A model generated the notes under the pieces. It was given only the letters and a program-made list of their open reading frames with translations, searched no databases and had not been told where the DNA came from. From Flavobacterium fluviatile (GTDB lineage Bacteria > Bacteroidota > Bacteroidia > Flavobacteriales > Flavobacteriaceae), in NCBI RefSeq assembly GCF_010645065.1, contig NZ_JAADZW010000002.1, positions 62,001 through 126,000 on the forward strand: a stretch of 64,000 bases of DNA. Reading direction: 5' to 3'. Below are positions 56,547 to 63,695 of the stretch, piece after piece; within the stretch, counting starts at the first letter, position 1; each line of letters opens with the position of its first letter. Both the position numbers and the translations under genes were made by a program.

Positions 56547-56580
56547 ATGACTGATTTATGGAGAAGAGACGATCAGTCAT
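56547..56580. other. ATGACTGAT/ATCAGTCAT hairpin in the metY to leader 3 spacer
   Basis: The perfect 9-bp arms are separated by 16 bases, without a T-run. It could be an operator or simply a spacer hairpin. The rest of 56491-56682 is AT-rich and I see nothing else in it. Confidence 0.4.
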
Positions 56581-56682
56581 CAATAATTTGTAAGTTTTAA
56601 CGTGGATTTCAAACGATGTAATTTTTGTAAGATGTTTTTAACGTTAAAAAATTGTTTTTCTATGGAATTTGTGCGTAAATAT

Positions 56683-56713
56683 TTGGTAAATAAAAAAAAC
56701 TTTCGCATATTTG
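56683..56713 (+). promoter_or_regulatory. Promoter of the second methionine leader array
   Basis: TTG (56683-56685), 20 bases, then CATATTTG (56706-56713). Spacing and the CAnnTTTG variant equal those of the first array promoter at 54402-54432. The leader 3 ATG follows 24 bases later. Confidence 0.6.
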
Positions 56714-56737
56714 TTAAACCCAAAAACTACTAAAAAT

Positions 56738-56803
56738 ATGTTTAATTCCTATAAAATGTTTTGCGCCATTTCGAAAGAAACCGTTGGGGTGTCTATTGCT
56801 TAA
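56738..56803 (+). CDS. Leader peptide 3 (21 residues, Met/Cys)
   Basis: The ORF begins MFNSYKMFCAISKETV and ends at the TAA at 56801-56803. It has Met at codon 7 and Cys at codon 9, so it is less extreme than leaders 2 and 4. TTGGGG (56784-56789) in the ORF can pair with TCCCAA (56836-56841) in the terminator that follows. Position, promoter and terminator match leader 1 of the other array, which supports a real leader; on composition alone it would be weak. Confidence 0.55.
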   Translation: MFNSYKMFCAISKETVGVSIA

Positions 56804-56830
56804 ATTGTAAGAACAATATCATTATAGCAA

Positions 56831-56862
56831 AAGCCTCCCAAAATATTTTGAGAGGCTTTTTT
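56831..56862 (+). terminator. Attenuator terminator 3
   Basis: The stem AAGCCTC/GAGGCTT is extended by CAAAA/TTTTG and followed by six T. It lies 27 bases after the leader 3 stop. Confidence 0.88.
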
Positions 56863-56912
56863 AATTACACGACAAAATGCTAGAATTTTTTAAAATAACA
56901 AATAAATCACAG

Positions 56913-56978
56913 ATGAATAAGTCCCAACAGATGAACAAGATGTTCAATGTCGCAGCTATTTGCGTATGCGTCTGTTGA
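56913..56978 (+). CDS. Leader peptide 4 (21 residues, Met/Cys-rich)
   Basis: The ORF begins MNKSQQMNKMFNVAA and ends with ICVCVC before the TGA at 56976-56978. Met occurs at codons 1, 7 and 10 and Cys at codons 17, 19 and 21. CCAAAAG (56981-56987), just after the stop, can pair with CTTTTGG (57012-57018), the 5' arm of the next terminator. A ribosome at the stop codon would cover it and allow termination; one stalled at the Met codons would not. It uses the same antiterminator words as leader 2. No promoter was found between terminator 3 and this ORF. Confidence 0.7.
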   Translation: MNKSQQMNKMFNVAAICVCVC

Positions 56979-57007
56979 TTCCAAAAGTATAGTAAGTTAA
57001 ACAACTT

Positions 57008-57042
57008 AACCCTTTTGGCATCTGAATCCAAAAGGGTTTTTT
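57008..57042 (+). terminator. Attenuator terminator 4
   Basis: The perfect 11-bp stem AACCCTTTTGG/CCAAAAGGGTT is followed by six T. It shares the CTTTTGG arm with attenuator terminator 2. Confidence 0.92.
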
Positions 57043-57112
57043 GTTTTAAAGGACTTAATAAAAAGAGAAAATAATTCGATATAAATAAACAAACAAACTA
57101 AACACTAATATC

Positions 57113-57313
57113 ATGAGCACTTTGAACTACTTAACAAAAACGTTTTCTACATTAAGAAACATAAGGACAAAAAGAAACAGCACTCCGCCAAAAAATGAAT
57201 TGATTCATCCAAGATTCGGAATTACTGAAACTGATCCTAAAGCACAGAAGAAAAATCCTGACTCTTTATTGTTTTTAATGTATTCAAAAGAAAATGAGAC
57301 GCTTTTTATCTAA
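57113..57313 (+). CDS. Small protein B of the methionine arrays (66 residues)
   Basis: It is a counterpart of the small protein at 54868-55038. The N-terminal half is basic (STLRNIRTKRNSTPPKNE) and the end reads DSLLFLMYSKENETLFI, sharing SLL, MYS, ENE and LFI with the other copy. It lies 70 bases after attenuator terminator 4, as the other copy lies shortly after attenuator terminator 2. Downstream are the SAM-I riboswitch and metX, with no strong terminator between, so read-through from the leaders into metX is possible. No known family was recognised and no membrane segment is visible. Confidence 0.65.
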   Translation: MSTLNYLTKTFSTLRNIRTKRNSTPPKNELIHPRFGITETDPKAQKKNPDSLLFLMYSKENETLFI

Positions 57314-57436
57314 ACTAAAAAGTTTTTCAAATAGGTAAGTACCTGCTTAATTTTACTGGGCATTTTGTTCGGTAATTTTTTGCGTACAATAGTTTTTGTT
57401 TGTGAATTATTAAGGAAGAAAAAGAATATGCTCAGA

Positions 57437-57444
57437 TAAATTTG
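57437..57444 (+). promoter_or_regulatory. Putative -7 box for the SAM-I riboswitch and metX
   Basis: TAAATTTG fully matches TAnnTTTG but lacks a TTG at -33. A second candidate, TTAATTTG, lies at 57455-57462. Either would give metX a transcript independent of the leader array. Confidence 0.4.
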
Positions 57445-57501
57445 TTTGTTAAAAAAATTAGTAGTTAATTTGCACCGTTAAGTTCAGAAACGTATTGAAA
57501 T

Positions 57502-57605
57502 GTTATAAAGAAAGGACGAGGGATTAGACCCGATGAATCCTTAGCAACCCTTCGGTAAAGCGAAGAAGGTGCTGCATTCTACCACGCCCAACGTGGAAAG
57601 ATAAC
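57502..57605 (+). ncRNA. SAM-I (S-box) riboswitch upstream of metX
   Basis: P1 is GTTAT/ATAAC (57502-57506 with 57601-57605). The core contains the S-box words AAGGACGAGGGATTAGACCC, GATGAATCCTTAGCAACC, the TTCG-type hairpin, AAGGTGCT and ACCACGCCCAACGTGGAAAG. Downstream, CTTTCTTT near 57634-57641 can pair with AAAGAAAG in the P1 strand, offering an alternative fold. No T-run follows, so control may act at translation initiation rather than termination. High S-adenosylmethionine should reduce metX expression. Confidence 0.93.
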
Positions 57606-57676
57606 AAAAAAAAGTTTTACAGTCGTTCCAGACTTTCTTTCTAATATTTCCATATACAAATCAAAAAATAAAAGAT

Positions 57677-58645
57677 TTGAAATTGGAAAATATACCAAGC
57701 CCTATCATATTACAGAATTTCACTACCGAAAGTGGTGCCACATATAATTCATTGCCTTTAAGTTTTGCGCTTTTTGGTTTGCCATTGCACAGTGCTCCTG
57801 TTGTTCTGGTAAATCATGCTTTAACCGGAAATGCGCAGGTAACCGGTGAAAACGGCTGGTGGAGTGATTTGATTGGAGAAGGAAAAACAATCGACACAAA
57901 TAAATATTCAGTTTTGGCTTTTAATGTTCCGGGTAACGGAAACGATTCTTTTAGTATTGAAAATTATCAGGATTTTACGGCGAGAGATGTTGCCCGAATT
58001 TTTTTGAAAGGAATCGAAGCTTTAAAAATTGAACAGCTTTATGCCATTATCGGAGGTTCGGTAGGCGGAGGAATTGCCTGGGAAATGCTGGCATTGGCTC
58101 CAGACATCACTAAACATTTAATTCCGATTGCAACCGACTGGAAATCGACCGACTGGATGATTGCGAATTGTTTTTTACAGGAACAAATCCTCAACAATTC
58201 GTCAAAACCAATTGAAGATGCCCGAATTCATGCTATGCTGTGCTATCGTTCTCCGGAATCATTCAAAGAAAAATTTCAGCGAACGATCAATCAGGATCTT
58301 TTGATTTTTAACATAGAAAGCTGGCTGGCACATCATGGGAAGAAACTGCAGCAGCGCTATCAGCTGTCATCTTATAAATTAATGAATCAATTACTTAAAA
58401 CTATAGATATTACAAGAAACAGTGAAGATTTCGAAACGTTGCTTTCTAAAACAGCAGCAGCGATTCACATCATTGCAATCGATTCGGATTTGTTTTTTAC
58501 ACCAAAAGAAAATCTGGAAACCTATAATGAATTAAAAAAGTTCAGGGACAATGTTTCTTACAGCGAAATAAATTCGGTACACGGACATGATGCTTTTTTA
58601 ATCGAGTACAAACAATTAGATAATTTACTGGCTGCTATTTTCTAG
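57677..58645 (+). CDS. metX: Homoserine O-acetyltransferase (TTG start)
   Basis: MetX acetylates homoserine with acetyl-CoA, the first step of methionine synthesis. The 322-residue alpha/beta hydrolase has NHALTGNAQVTGENGWW, the nucleophile Ser128 in GGSVGGGIAWEML, the acid region HIIAIDSDLFFTPKEN and the histidine in SVHGHDAFLIEY. There is no ATG in the frame before it; the start must be the TTG at 57677 or the one at 57683. A TTG start is unusual beside the other genes here and follows the SAM-I riboswitch, so inefficient initiation may be part of the control. It precedes the aspartokinase gene by 20 bases. O-succinyl versus O-acetyl specificity is inferred, helped by the MetY downstream enzyme. 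Confidence 0.9.
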   Translation: MKLENIPSPIILQNFTTESGATYNSLPLSFALFGLPLHSAPVVLVNHALTGNAQVTGENGWWSDLIGEGKTIDTNKYSVLAFNVPGNGNDSFSIENYQDFTARDVARIFLKGIEALKIEQLYAIIGGSVGGGIAWEMLALAPDITKHLIPIATDWKSTDWMIANCFLQEQILNNSSKPIEDARIHAMLCYRSPESFKEKFQRTINQDLLIFNIESWLAHHGKKLQQRYQLSSYKLMNQLLKTIDITRNSEDFETLLSKTAAAIHIIAIDSDLFFTPKENLETYNELKKFRDNVSYSEINSVHGHDAFLIEYKQLDNLLAAIF

Positions 58646-58665
58646 CAGAAATAATAAAAAATACA

Positions 58666-61080
58666 ATGAAAATATTAAAATTTGGAGGTAAATCATTATC
58701 AAACGGAGAAGGACTGAATAAAGTGGTCTCTATCATTGCTGAGAAAGTTAGCCAGGGTGAAAAAATTGCTGTAGTAGTTTCTGCAAGAGGAAATGCTACA
58801 GATGAATTAGAATATATTTTAAAAATTGCTGCTAAAAACGGCGATTACAAACGATTATTGGAAAATTTCAAAACCTACCAGATTTCGGATTATCCTCAGG
58901 TTGATTTGTCTGAAGAGTTTGCTATTCTGGATAAACTTTTCGAAGGCGTAAGCCTGATCGGGGATTACAGCAATAAAATCAAAGATCAGATTCTATCTAA
59001 AGGTGAATTGCTTTCGGCGAAATTATTAACGGCAATTTTGATCGAAAAAGGAATTCCTGCAAATTTTACTGATACAAGAGATTTGCTGAAAACAGATTCT
59101 AAATTTGGTGATGCGCAGCCTTTGGAACAGCTTTCCAAAAAAAATGTTGTCAATTATTTTAAAGAGCATAATGGTTCAACGGTTAATATCATAACTGGTT
59201 TTATCGGTTCTAACAATAACAATGACACTACAACTTTAGGAAGAAACGGCAGTAATTATACTGCTTCGTTAATTGCAAATTATTTAAATGCGGAAGAATT
59301 ACAGAACTTTACACATGTTGACGGAATTTATACTGCAAATCCTGATTTGGTAGAAGATGCTAAAAAAATCGAATTTTTATCATTCAATGAGGCCAATGAA
59401 TTAGCCAATTTTGGAGCTACAATCCTGCATGCCAAAACGATTATTCCTTTACTGGAAAAAAATATTCCGCTTCGAATTCTAAATACATTCAATCATGAAA
59501 ATCGCGGAACGTTAATCACTTCTGATTCGGCTAAAGAAGGAATAAAAACGCTTTCTGTTCTTGAAAATGTTTCTCTTTTGAATCTTGAAGGACGCGGGTT
59601 ACTTGGAAAAGCCGGAGTTGATGCCCGAATTTTCAAGGTAATGGGCGATAACAATATTAGTGTAAGTATTATTTCACAGGGTTCTTCAGAAAGAGGAATT
59701 GGATTGGTTGTGGCAACAGATAAAGCGACAACAGCAATGGTAGAACTGGAGAAAGAATTCGAAAACGACTTTTATTCTAAAGATGTAAACCAGATTACAG
59801 TAACAGATAATGTTTCGGTTATTTCCATCATTGGCCAAGATTTGAGTACGTTTCATAAACCATATACAGCATTAATCAAAAATAAAATAGTTCCGATATT
59901 GTTCAACAACACGGTTACGGGTAAAAACGTGAGTTTAGTGGTTAAAAAATCAGAACTGAATAAAGCGTTAAACGTAATTCACGGGGAGATTTTCGGAGTT
60001 TCCAAGAAAATCAATATCGCTGTATTTGGGCACGGATTAGTGGGCGGAACTTTGATCAACCAAATTTTGGAATCGGCTTCGGCTATTGAAAAACGTAAAG
60101 ATATTAAACTGAATGTTTTTGCGATTGCAAATTCTAAAAAACTGATTTTAAATAAAAACGGTGTCACTGCTGACTGGAAAAATGAAATTCAGAGCAAAGG
60201 ACTTGATTATACGATTCAGGATATTATTGATTACGCAGACAAATACCATTTAGAGAATTTAATCGCAATTGATAATACGGCAAGTGCTGCTTTCGTTGAG
60301 AATTATATTAAACTTGCAGAAAGCAGTTTCGATTTGATTTCTTCGAATAAAGTGGCCAATACACTGAGTTATGGTTTTTATAAAGAGTTAAGAAAAGTTC
60401 TGGCCGAAAATCAAAAGAATTACTTGTATGAAACCAATGTTGGTGCAGGTTTGCCCTTAATTGATACGATAAAATTACTGCATCTTTCAGGCGAGAATAT
60501 CACTAAAATAAAAGGGGTTTTCTCTGGAACGTTGAGTTATTTATTCAATAATTTCTCTGCGAAAGATGTTCCGTTTAGCGAAATTTTACAAGAGGCAATT
60601 GATAACGGATATACAGAACCGGACCCACGCGAAGATCTATGCGGAAATGATGTGGGAAGAAAATTATTGATTTTGGCAAGAGAATTAGATTTGCAAAATG
60701 AATTTGAAGAAATCTCCATTCAGAATTTAATTCCGGAACATTTACGCGAAGGAAATGTTGCTGATTTCTTAACCAAATTAAAAGAATTCGACCCAATTTA
60801 CGACAAAATAAAAGCCGATCAAAAGCCAAATCACGTTTTACGATACATCGGTGAATTGTCAGGTGATTTGCAGAATGACAAAGGAAATCTTGAAGTAAAA
60901 TTAGTTTCAGTACCATCAGACACAGCCCTTGGCGGATTAAAAGGTTCAGATTCTTTCTTCGAAATATACACAGAATCTTATGGTGACAGGCCAATTGTAA
61001 TTCAGGGAGCCGGAGCAGGTTCAGCGGTTACGGCAAGAGGAGTTTTTGGAGATATTTTGAGGTTGTCTGATAAAGGGTAG
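58666..61080 (+). CDS. thrA: Bifunctional aspartate kinase / homoserine dehydrogenase
   Basis: The 804-residue fusion performs the first and third steps from aspartate to homoserine. The N-terminal aspartokinase (about 1-290) starts MKILKFGGKSLSNGEGLNKV and has TTLGRNGSNYTASLIANYLN and FGATILHAKTIIPLLEKNIP. Two ACT domains follow (about 300-440, VSIISQGSSERGIGLVVATD, then VSVISIIGQDLSTFHKPYTA). The homoserine dehydrogenase (from about 447) has the NAD(P) loop INIAVFGHGLVGGTLINQIL and the catalytic part with TNVGAGLPLIDTIKLLHLSG, KGVFSGTLSYLFNNF and GYTEPDPREDLCGNDVGRKL. Placement behind metX and its SAM-I riboswitch suggests it supplies homoserine mainly for methionine here. Length equals E. 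coli ThrA and MetL. Confidence 0.95.
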   Translation: MKILKFGGKSLSNGEGLNKVVSIIAEKVSQGEKIAVVVSARGNATDELEYILKIAAKNGDYKRLLENFKTYQISDYPQVDLSEEFAILDKLFEGVSLIGDYSNKIKDQILSKGELLSAKLLTAILIEKGIPANFTDTRDLLKTDSKFGDAQPLEQLSKKNVVNYFKEHNGSTVNIITGFIGSNNNNDTTTLGRNGSNYTASLIANYLNAEELQNFTHVDGIYTANPDLVEDAKKIEFLSFNEANELANFGATILHAKTIIPLLEKNIPLRILNTFNHENRGTLITSDSAKEGIKTLSVLENVSLLNLEGRGLLGKAGVDARIFKVMGDNNISVSIISQGSSERGIGLVVATDKATTAMVELEKEFENDFYSKDVNQITVTDNVSVISIIGQDLSTFHKPYTALIKNKIVPILFNNTVTGKNVSLVVKKSELNKALNVIHGEIFGVSKKINIAVFGHGLVGGTLINQILESASAIEKRKDIKLNVFAIANSKKLILNKNGVTADWKNEIQSKGLDYTIQDIIDYADKYHLENLIAIDNTASAAFVENYIKLAESSFDLISSNKVANTLSYGFYKELRKVLAENQKNYLYETNVGAGLPLIDTIKLLHLSGENITKIKGVFSGTLSYLFNNFSAKDVPFSEILQEAIDNGYTEPDPREDLCGNDVGRKLLILARELDLQNEFEEISIQNLIPEHLREGNVADFLTKLKEFDPIYDKIKADQKPNHVLRYIGELSGDLQNDKGNLEVKLVSVPSDTALGGLKGSDSFFEIYTESYGDRPIVIQGAGAGSAVTARGVFGDILRLSDKG

Positions 61081-61091
61081 TTTAGTTTGTC

Positions 61092-61170
61092 ATTGCGAGG
61101 AACGAAGCAATCACATTTGCAAAATCAAGCTTTGTGTAATTGTTAGAGGGATTGCTTCGTTCCTCGCAAT
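61092..61170. repeat. Perfect 21-bp inverted repeat (ATTGCGAGGAACGAAGCAAT type)
   Basis: The left arm (61092-61112) begins ATTGCGAGGAACGAAGCAAT. The right arm (61150-61170) is its exact complement, and 37 bases lie between. It lies 11 bases after the thrA stop. Arms of this sequence are familiar from many Bacteroidetes spacers and may be a MITE-like or REP-like element. No transposase is nearby. Confidence 0.75.
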
Positions 61171-61204
61171 AACAAGAATAAAAAAAATAAAAAACAACAA
61201 CACA

Positions 61205-61645
61205 ATGAAAATAACATTAGACAGAGTAAACGAAAACTTCCACTTTCAATTAAAAAATGAACGTGGACATATAGTAAATGTTGATGCCAGACCAGATTTT
61301 GGTGGAAACGATATGGGACCAAGCCCAATGGAGCTTGTTTTGATGGGAGTAGCAGGCTGTAGCGGAATCGATATGATTTCGATTCTAAAAAAACAGCGTC
61401 AGGAAATCACTTCTTTCAAAGCTGAGGTGGAGGGAGAAAGAGTTCAGGTGGGAGAAGCAAAACCATTCAAAAATATTTACGTGGTTTTTTCTTTAGAAGG
61501 AAATATCAAAGAAGACAAAGCTGCAAAAGCTGCACAATTGTCTTTTGATAAATATTGCTCGGTTTCTAAAACTGTAGAGCCTACAGCAACCATTCATTAC
61601 AAAGTGATTTTGAACGGGGTAGAATTAAATAAATTAGAAAATTAA
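61205..61645 (+). CDS. OsmC family protein
   Basis: The 146-residue protein is of the OsmC/Ohr fold, thiol-dependent peroxidases. The two redox cysteines are at residue 52 (LVLMGVAGCSGIDMISIL) and residue 118 (SFDKYCSVSKTVEPTATIHY). The N-terminal RGHIVNVDARPDFGGNDMGP is typical of the YhfA-like OsmC subgroup rather than Ohr. It stands between thrA and metZ on the same strand, suggesting a link to thiol or sulfur metabolism, but the natural substrate is unknown. It lies 35 bases beyond the inverted repeat. Confidence 0.9.
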   Translation: MKITLDRVNENFHFQLKNERGHIVNVDARPDFGGNDMGPSPMELVLMGVAGCSGIDMISILKKQRQEITSFKAEVEGERVQVGEAKPFKNIYVVFSLEGNIKEDKAAKAAQLSFDKYCSVSKTVEPTATIHYKVILNGVELNKLEN

Positions 61646-61761
61646 TCAATTAGAAAATCAGATAATTTTTAATTGGCTATTAATAATTAAAGGTGTTTTG
61701 CGAAACTCTGTGTTCACTTTTGTGAATCTCTGCGAAATATCTTTTTTTAAACAAAAACAAA

Positions 61762-62934
61762 ATGAACGAACAAGAATTAGGGTTTGAAACCCAGGCAATA
61801 CGAAATCATTTAGAAAAAACACAATTTCAGGAACATTCAACTCCTTTGTACTTATCATCAAGTTTTGTATTTGAAGATGCCGAGGATATGAGAGCTTCTT
61901 TTACAGAAGAAAAAGTACGTAATATTTATTCCCGTTTTAGCAATCCAAATACAACCGAGTTTGTCGATAAAGTTTGTGCAATGGAAGGAGCTGAGGCCGG
62001 ATATGCTTTTGCAACCGGAATGGCAGCTATTTATTCTAGTTTTGCAGCATTGTTGCACTCAGGTGATCACATTGTTTCTGCCGGAAGTGTTTTCGGGTCA
62101 ACACATGCGTTGTTTATGACTTATTTCCCAAAATGGAATATTGAAACAACCTATTTCGATATCAATAAGCCTGAAACTATTGAAAGCGTAATTAAATCGA
62201 ATACCAAAATTTTATATGTTGAAACCCCTACAAATCCGGGTGTTGATGTGATTGATTTGGAGTTGTTAGGACAAATTGCCAAAAAACACAATCTGATTTT
62301 TATTGTAGATAATTGCTTTGCTACGCCATATATTCAGCAGCCTATAAAATACGGGGCGCATATCGTAGTGCATTCGGCTACTAAATTGATGGATGGACAA
62401 GGACGAGTTTTAGGAGGAATTGCAGTAGGTAATGCCGATTTGATTCGACAAATTTATTTGTTCTCCAGAAATACCGGACCGGCAATGTCGCCTTTTAATG
62501 CCTGGGTATTGTCAAAAAGTTTAGAGACTTTGGCAGTTCGTGTGGACAGACATTGCGAAAATGCTTTGAAGGTGGCTGAGTTTTTAGAAAGTCACCCAAA
62601 TGTAAACAGTGTGAAATATCCTTTCTTAAAATCGCATCCAAAGTATGAAATAGCTAAAAAGCAAATGCTTTTAGGAGGTAACATTATTGCGTTTGAAATT
62701 AAAGGCGGAATCGAAGCAGGACGTAAATTTTTGGATAAAATTAAATTATGCTCACTTTCAGCTAATATTGGCGACGTAAAAACAATTGTAACACATCCTG
62801 CGTCAACAACACACAGTAAATTAACCGTAGAAGAAAAATTAGCAGTTGGAATAACAGAAGGTCTGGTACGTGTTTCTGTAGGACTGGAAACGGTAAAAGA
62901 TGTAATTGCCGACTTAGAGCAGGCGCTTTCTTAA
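61762..62934 (+). CDS. metZ: Homoserine-derivative sulfhydrylase / gamma-synthase (MetZ-like PLP enzyme)
   Basis: The 390-residue PLP enzyme of the Cys/Met metabolism family starts ELGFETQAIRNHLEKTQFQE. It has YSRFSNPNTTEFVDKVCAME, GSVFGSTHALFMTYFPKWNI, the PLP aspartate in FIVDNCFATPYIQQP and the lysine 208 in VVHSATKLMDGQGRVLGG. The C-terminus has HPASTTHSKLTVEEKLAVGI. The pattern fits O-succinylhomoserine sulfhydrylase (MetZ), and the enzyme may accept O-acetylhomoserine here. Cystathionine gamma-synthase is the main alternative. It is a paralogue of MetY, so the window has two routes to homocysteine. A long inverted repeat that may be a terminator follows. Confidence 0.87.
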   Translation: MNEQELGFETQAIRNHLEKTQFQEHSTPLYLSSSFVFEDAEDMRASFTEEKVRNIYSRFSNPNTTEFVDKVCAMEGAEAGYAFATGMAAIYSSFAALLHSGDHIVSAGSVFGSTHALFMTYFPKWNIETTYFDINKPETIESVIKSNTKILYVETPTNPGVDVIDLELLGQIAKKHNLIFIVDNCFATPYIQQPIKYGAHIVVHSATKLMDGQGRVLGGIAVGNADLIRQIYLFSRNTGPAMSPFNAWVLSKSLETLAVRVDRHCENALKVAEFLESHPNVNSVKYPFLKSHPKYEIAKKQMLLGGNIIAFEIKGGIEAGRKFLDKIKLCSLSANIGDVKTIVTHPASTTHSKLTVEEKLAVGITEGLVRVSVGLETVKDVIADLEQALS

Positions 62935-62957
62935 TTAGAGATTTCTAAATTATCTAT

Positions 62958-63012
62958 AATGGCGATTTCTGACAGTAATTACTTTTACTGTTAAAAATCG
63001 TCATTCTTTTTA
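62958..63012 (+). terminator. Probable terminator after metZ
   Basis: Long complementary arms (ATGGCGATTT, ACAGTAA and, opposite, TTACTGT, AAATCGTCAT) are followed by a short T-rich run. Confidence 0.6.
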
Positions 63013-63068
63013 CTGGTGTTTCAGTAAAAATCTATTTTTGTTAAAATCCTAATTAAACTAAGTCAATA

Positions 63069-63571
63069 ATGAGCAATACAGTTTACATTCTTAATGAAAA
63101 ATTGCTTTCTTCAGAAAGAAAACGATTCATTGGTATTATTGTTGACTTTTTCTTTGTTTATGTCACAGTGTTTCTTTCTGGTTTAATAATGGTAATAATT
63201 GGAAATGTTTTTAATTTGGATATATTTTCAGTTTGGGAAGAATTTGTCATAGGTTATACTTTTTTGGCATTCTTTACATTTTTAATCATTAATTATTTCA
63301 TTATGGAGTTTTTTTGGGAAGAACTGCAGGCAAATTCGTAACAGGTACAATTGTAGTTAATCAAAACGGTAAAAAGCCAAATTTAATTGCTATTATTATA
63401 CGAACTTTATCTCGTTTAATCCCTTTTGATGCATTTTCTTTTTTAGGGAAATCTGGAAAAATCTGGCATGATTCTATTTCGAAAAACTACGTAGTAGATA
63501 AACAAAACTTGATAAAGGATATGGAGATTTTTTATTCTCCCGAATTAATTGGAGTAAATAATGAAACTTAA
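63069..63571 (+). pseudogene. RDD family membrane protein, frameshifted at a T7 run
   Basis: Two overlapping frames make one protein. The first (63069-63341) starts MSNTVYILNEKLLSSERKRF and holds two membrane segments. The second carries GRTAGKFVTGTIVVNQNGKK and LSRLIPFDAFSFLGKSGKIW, with WHDSISKNYVV, typical of RDD proteins. Adding one T to the T7 run at 63309-63315 joins them as MEFFLGRTAGKF, the family pattern. The gene is therefore a fresh pseudogene, phase-variable, or affected by a sequencing error. A TATTTTTG box lies at 63033-63040. RDD proteins are small membrane proteins of mostly unknown transport function. Confidence 0.75.
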
Positions 63572-63611
63572 CAACCAACAATATCTAAACATATTTTTCA
63601 TATAAAAAGCT

Positions 63612-63619
63612 TATTTTTG
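63612..63619 (+). promoter_or_regulatory. Putative -7 box of the Rrf2 regulator gene
   Basis: TATTTTTG matches TAnnTTTG and lies 77 bases before the ATG. No TTG was found at -33. Confidence 0.45.
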
Positions 63620-63695
63620 CTGCGGAATAAAAAAGGAGCTGTATGTTGATTAGTTTGATAGCTTCAGAACTAAATTTACAACCTAAACCATAAAA

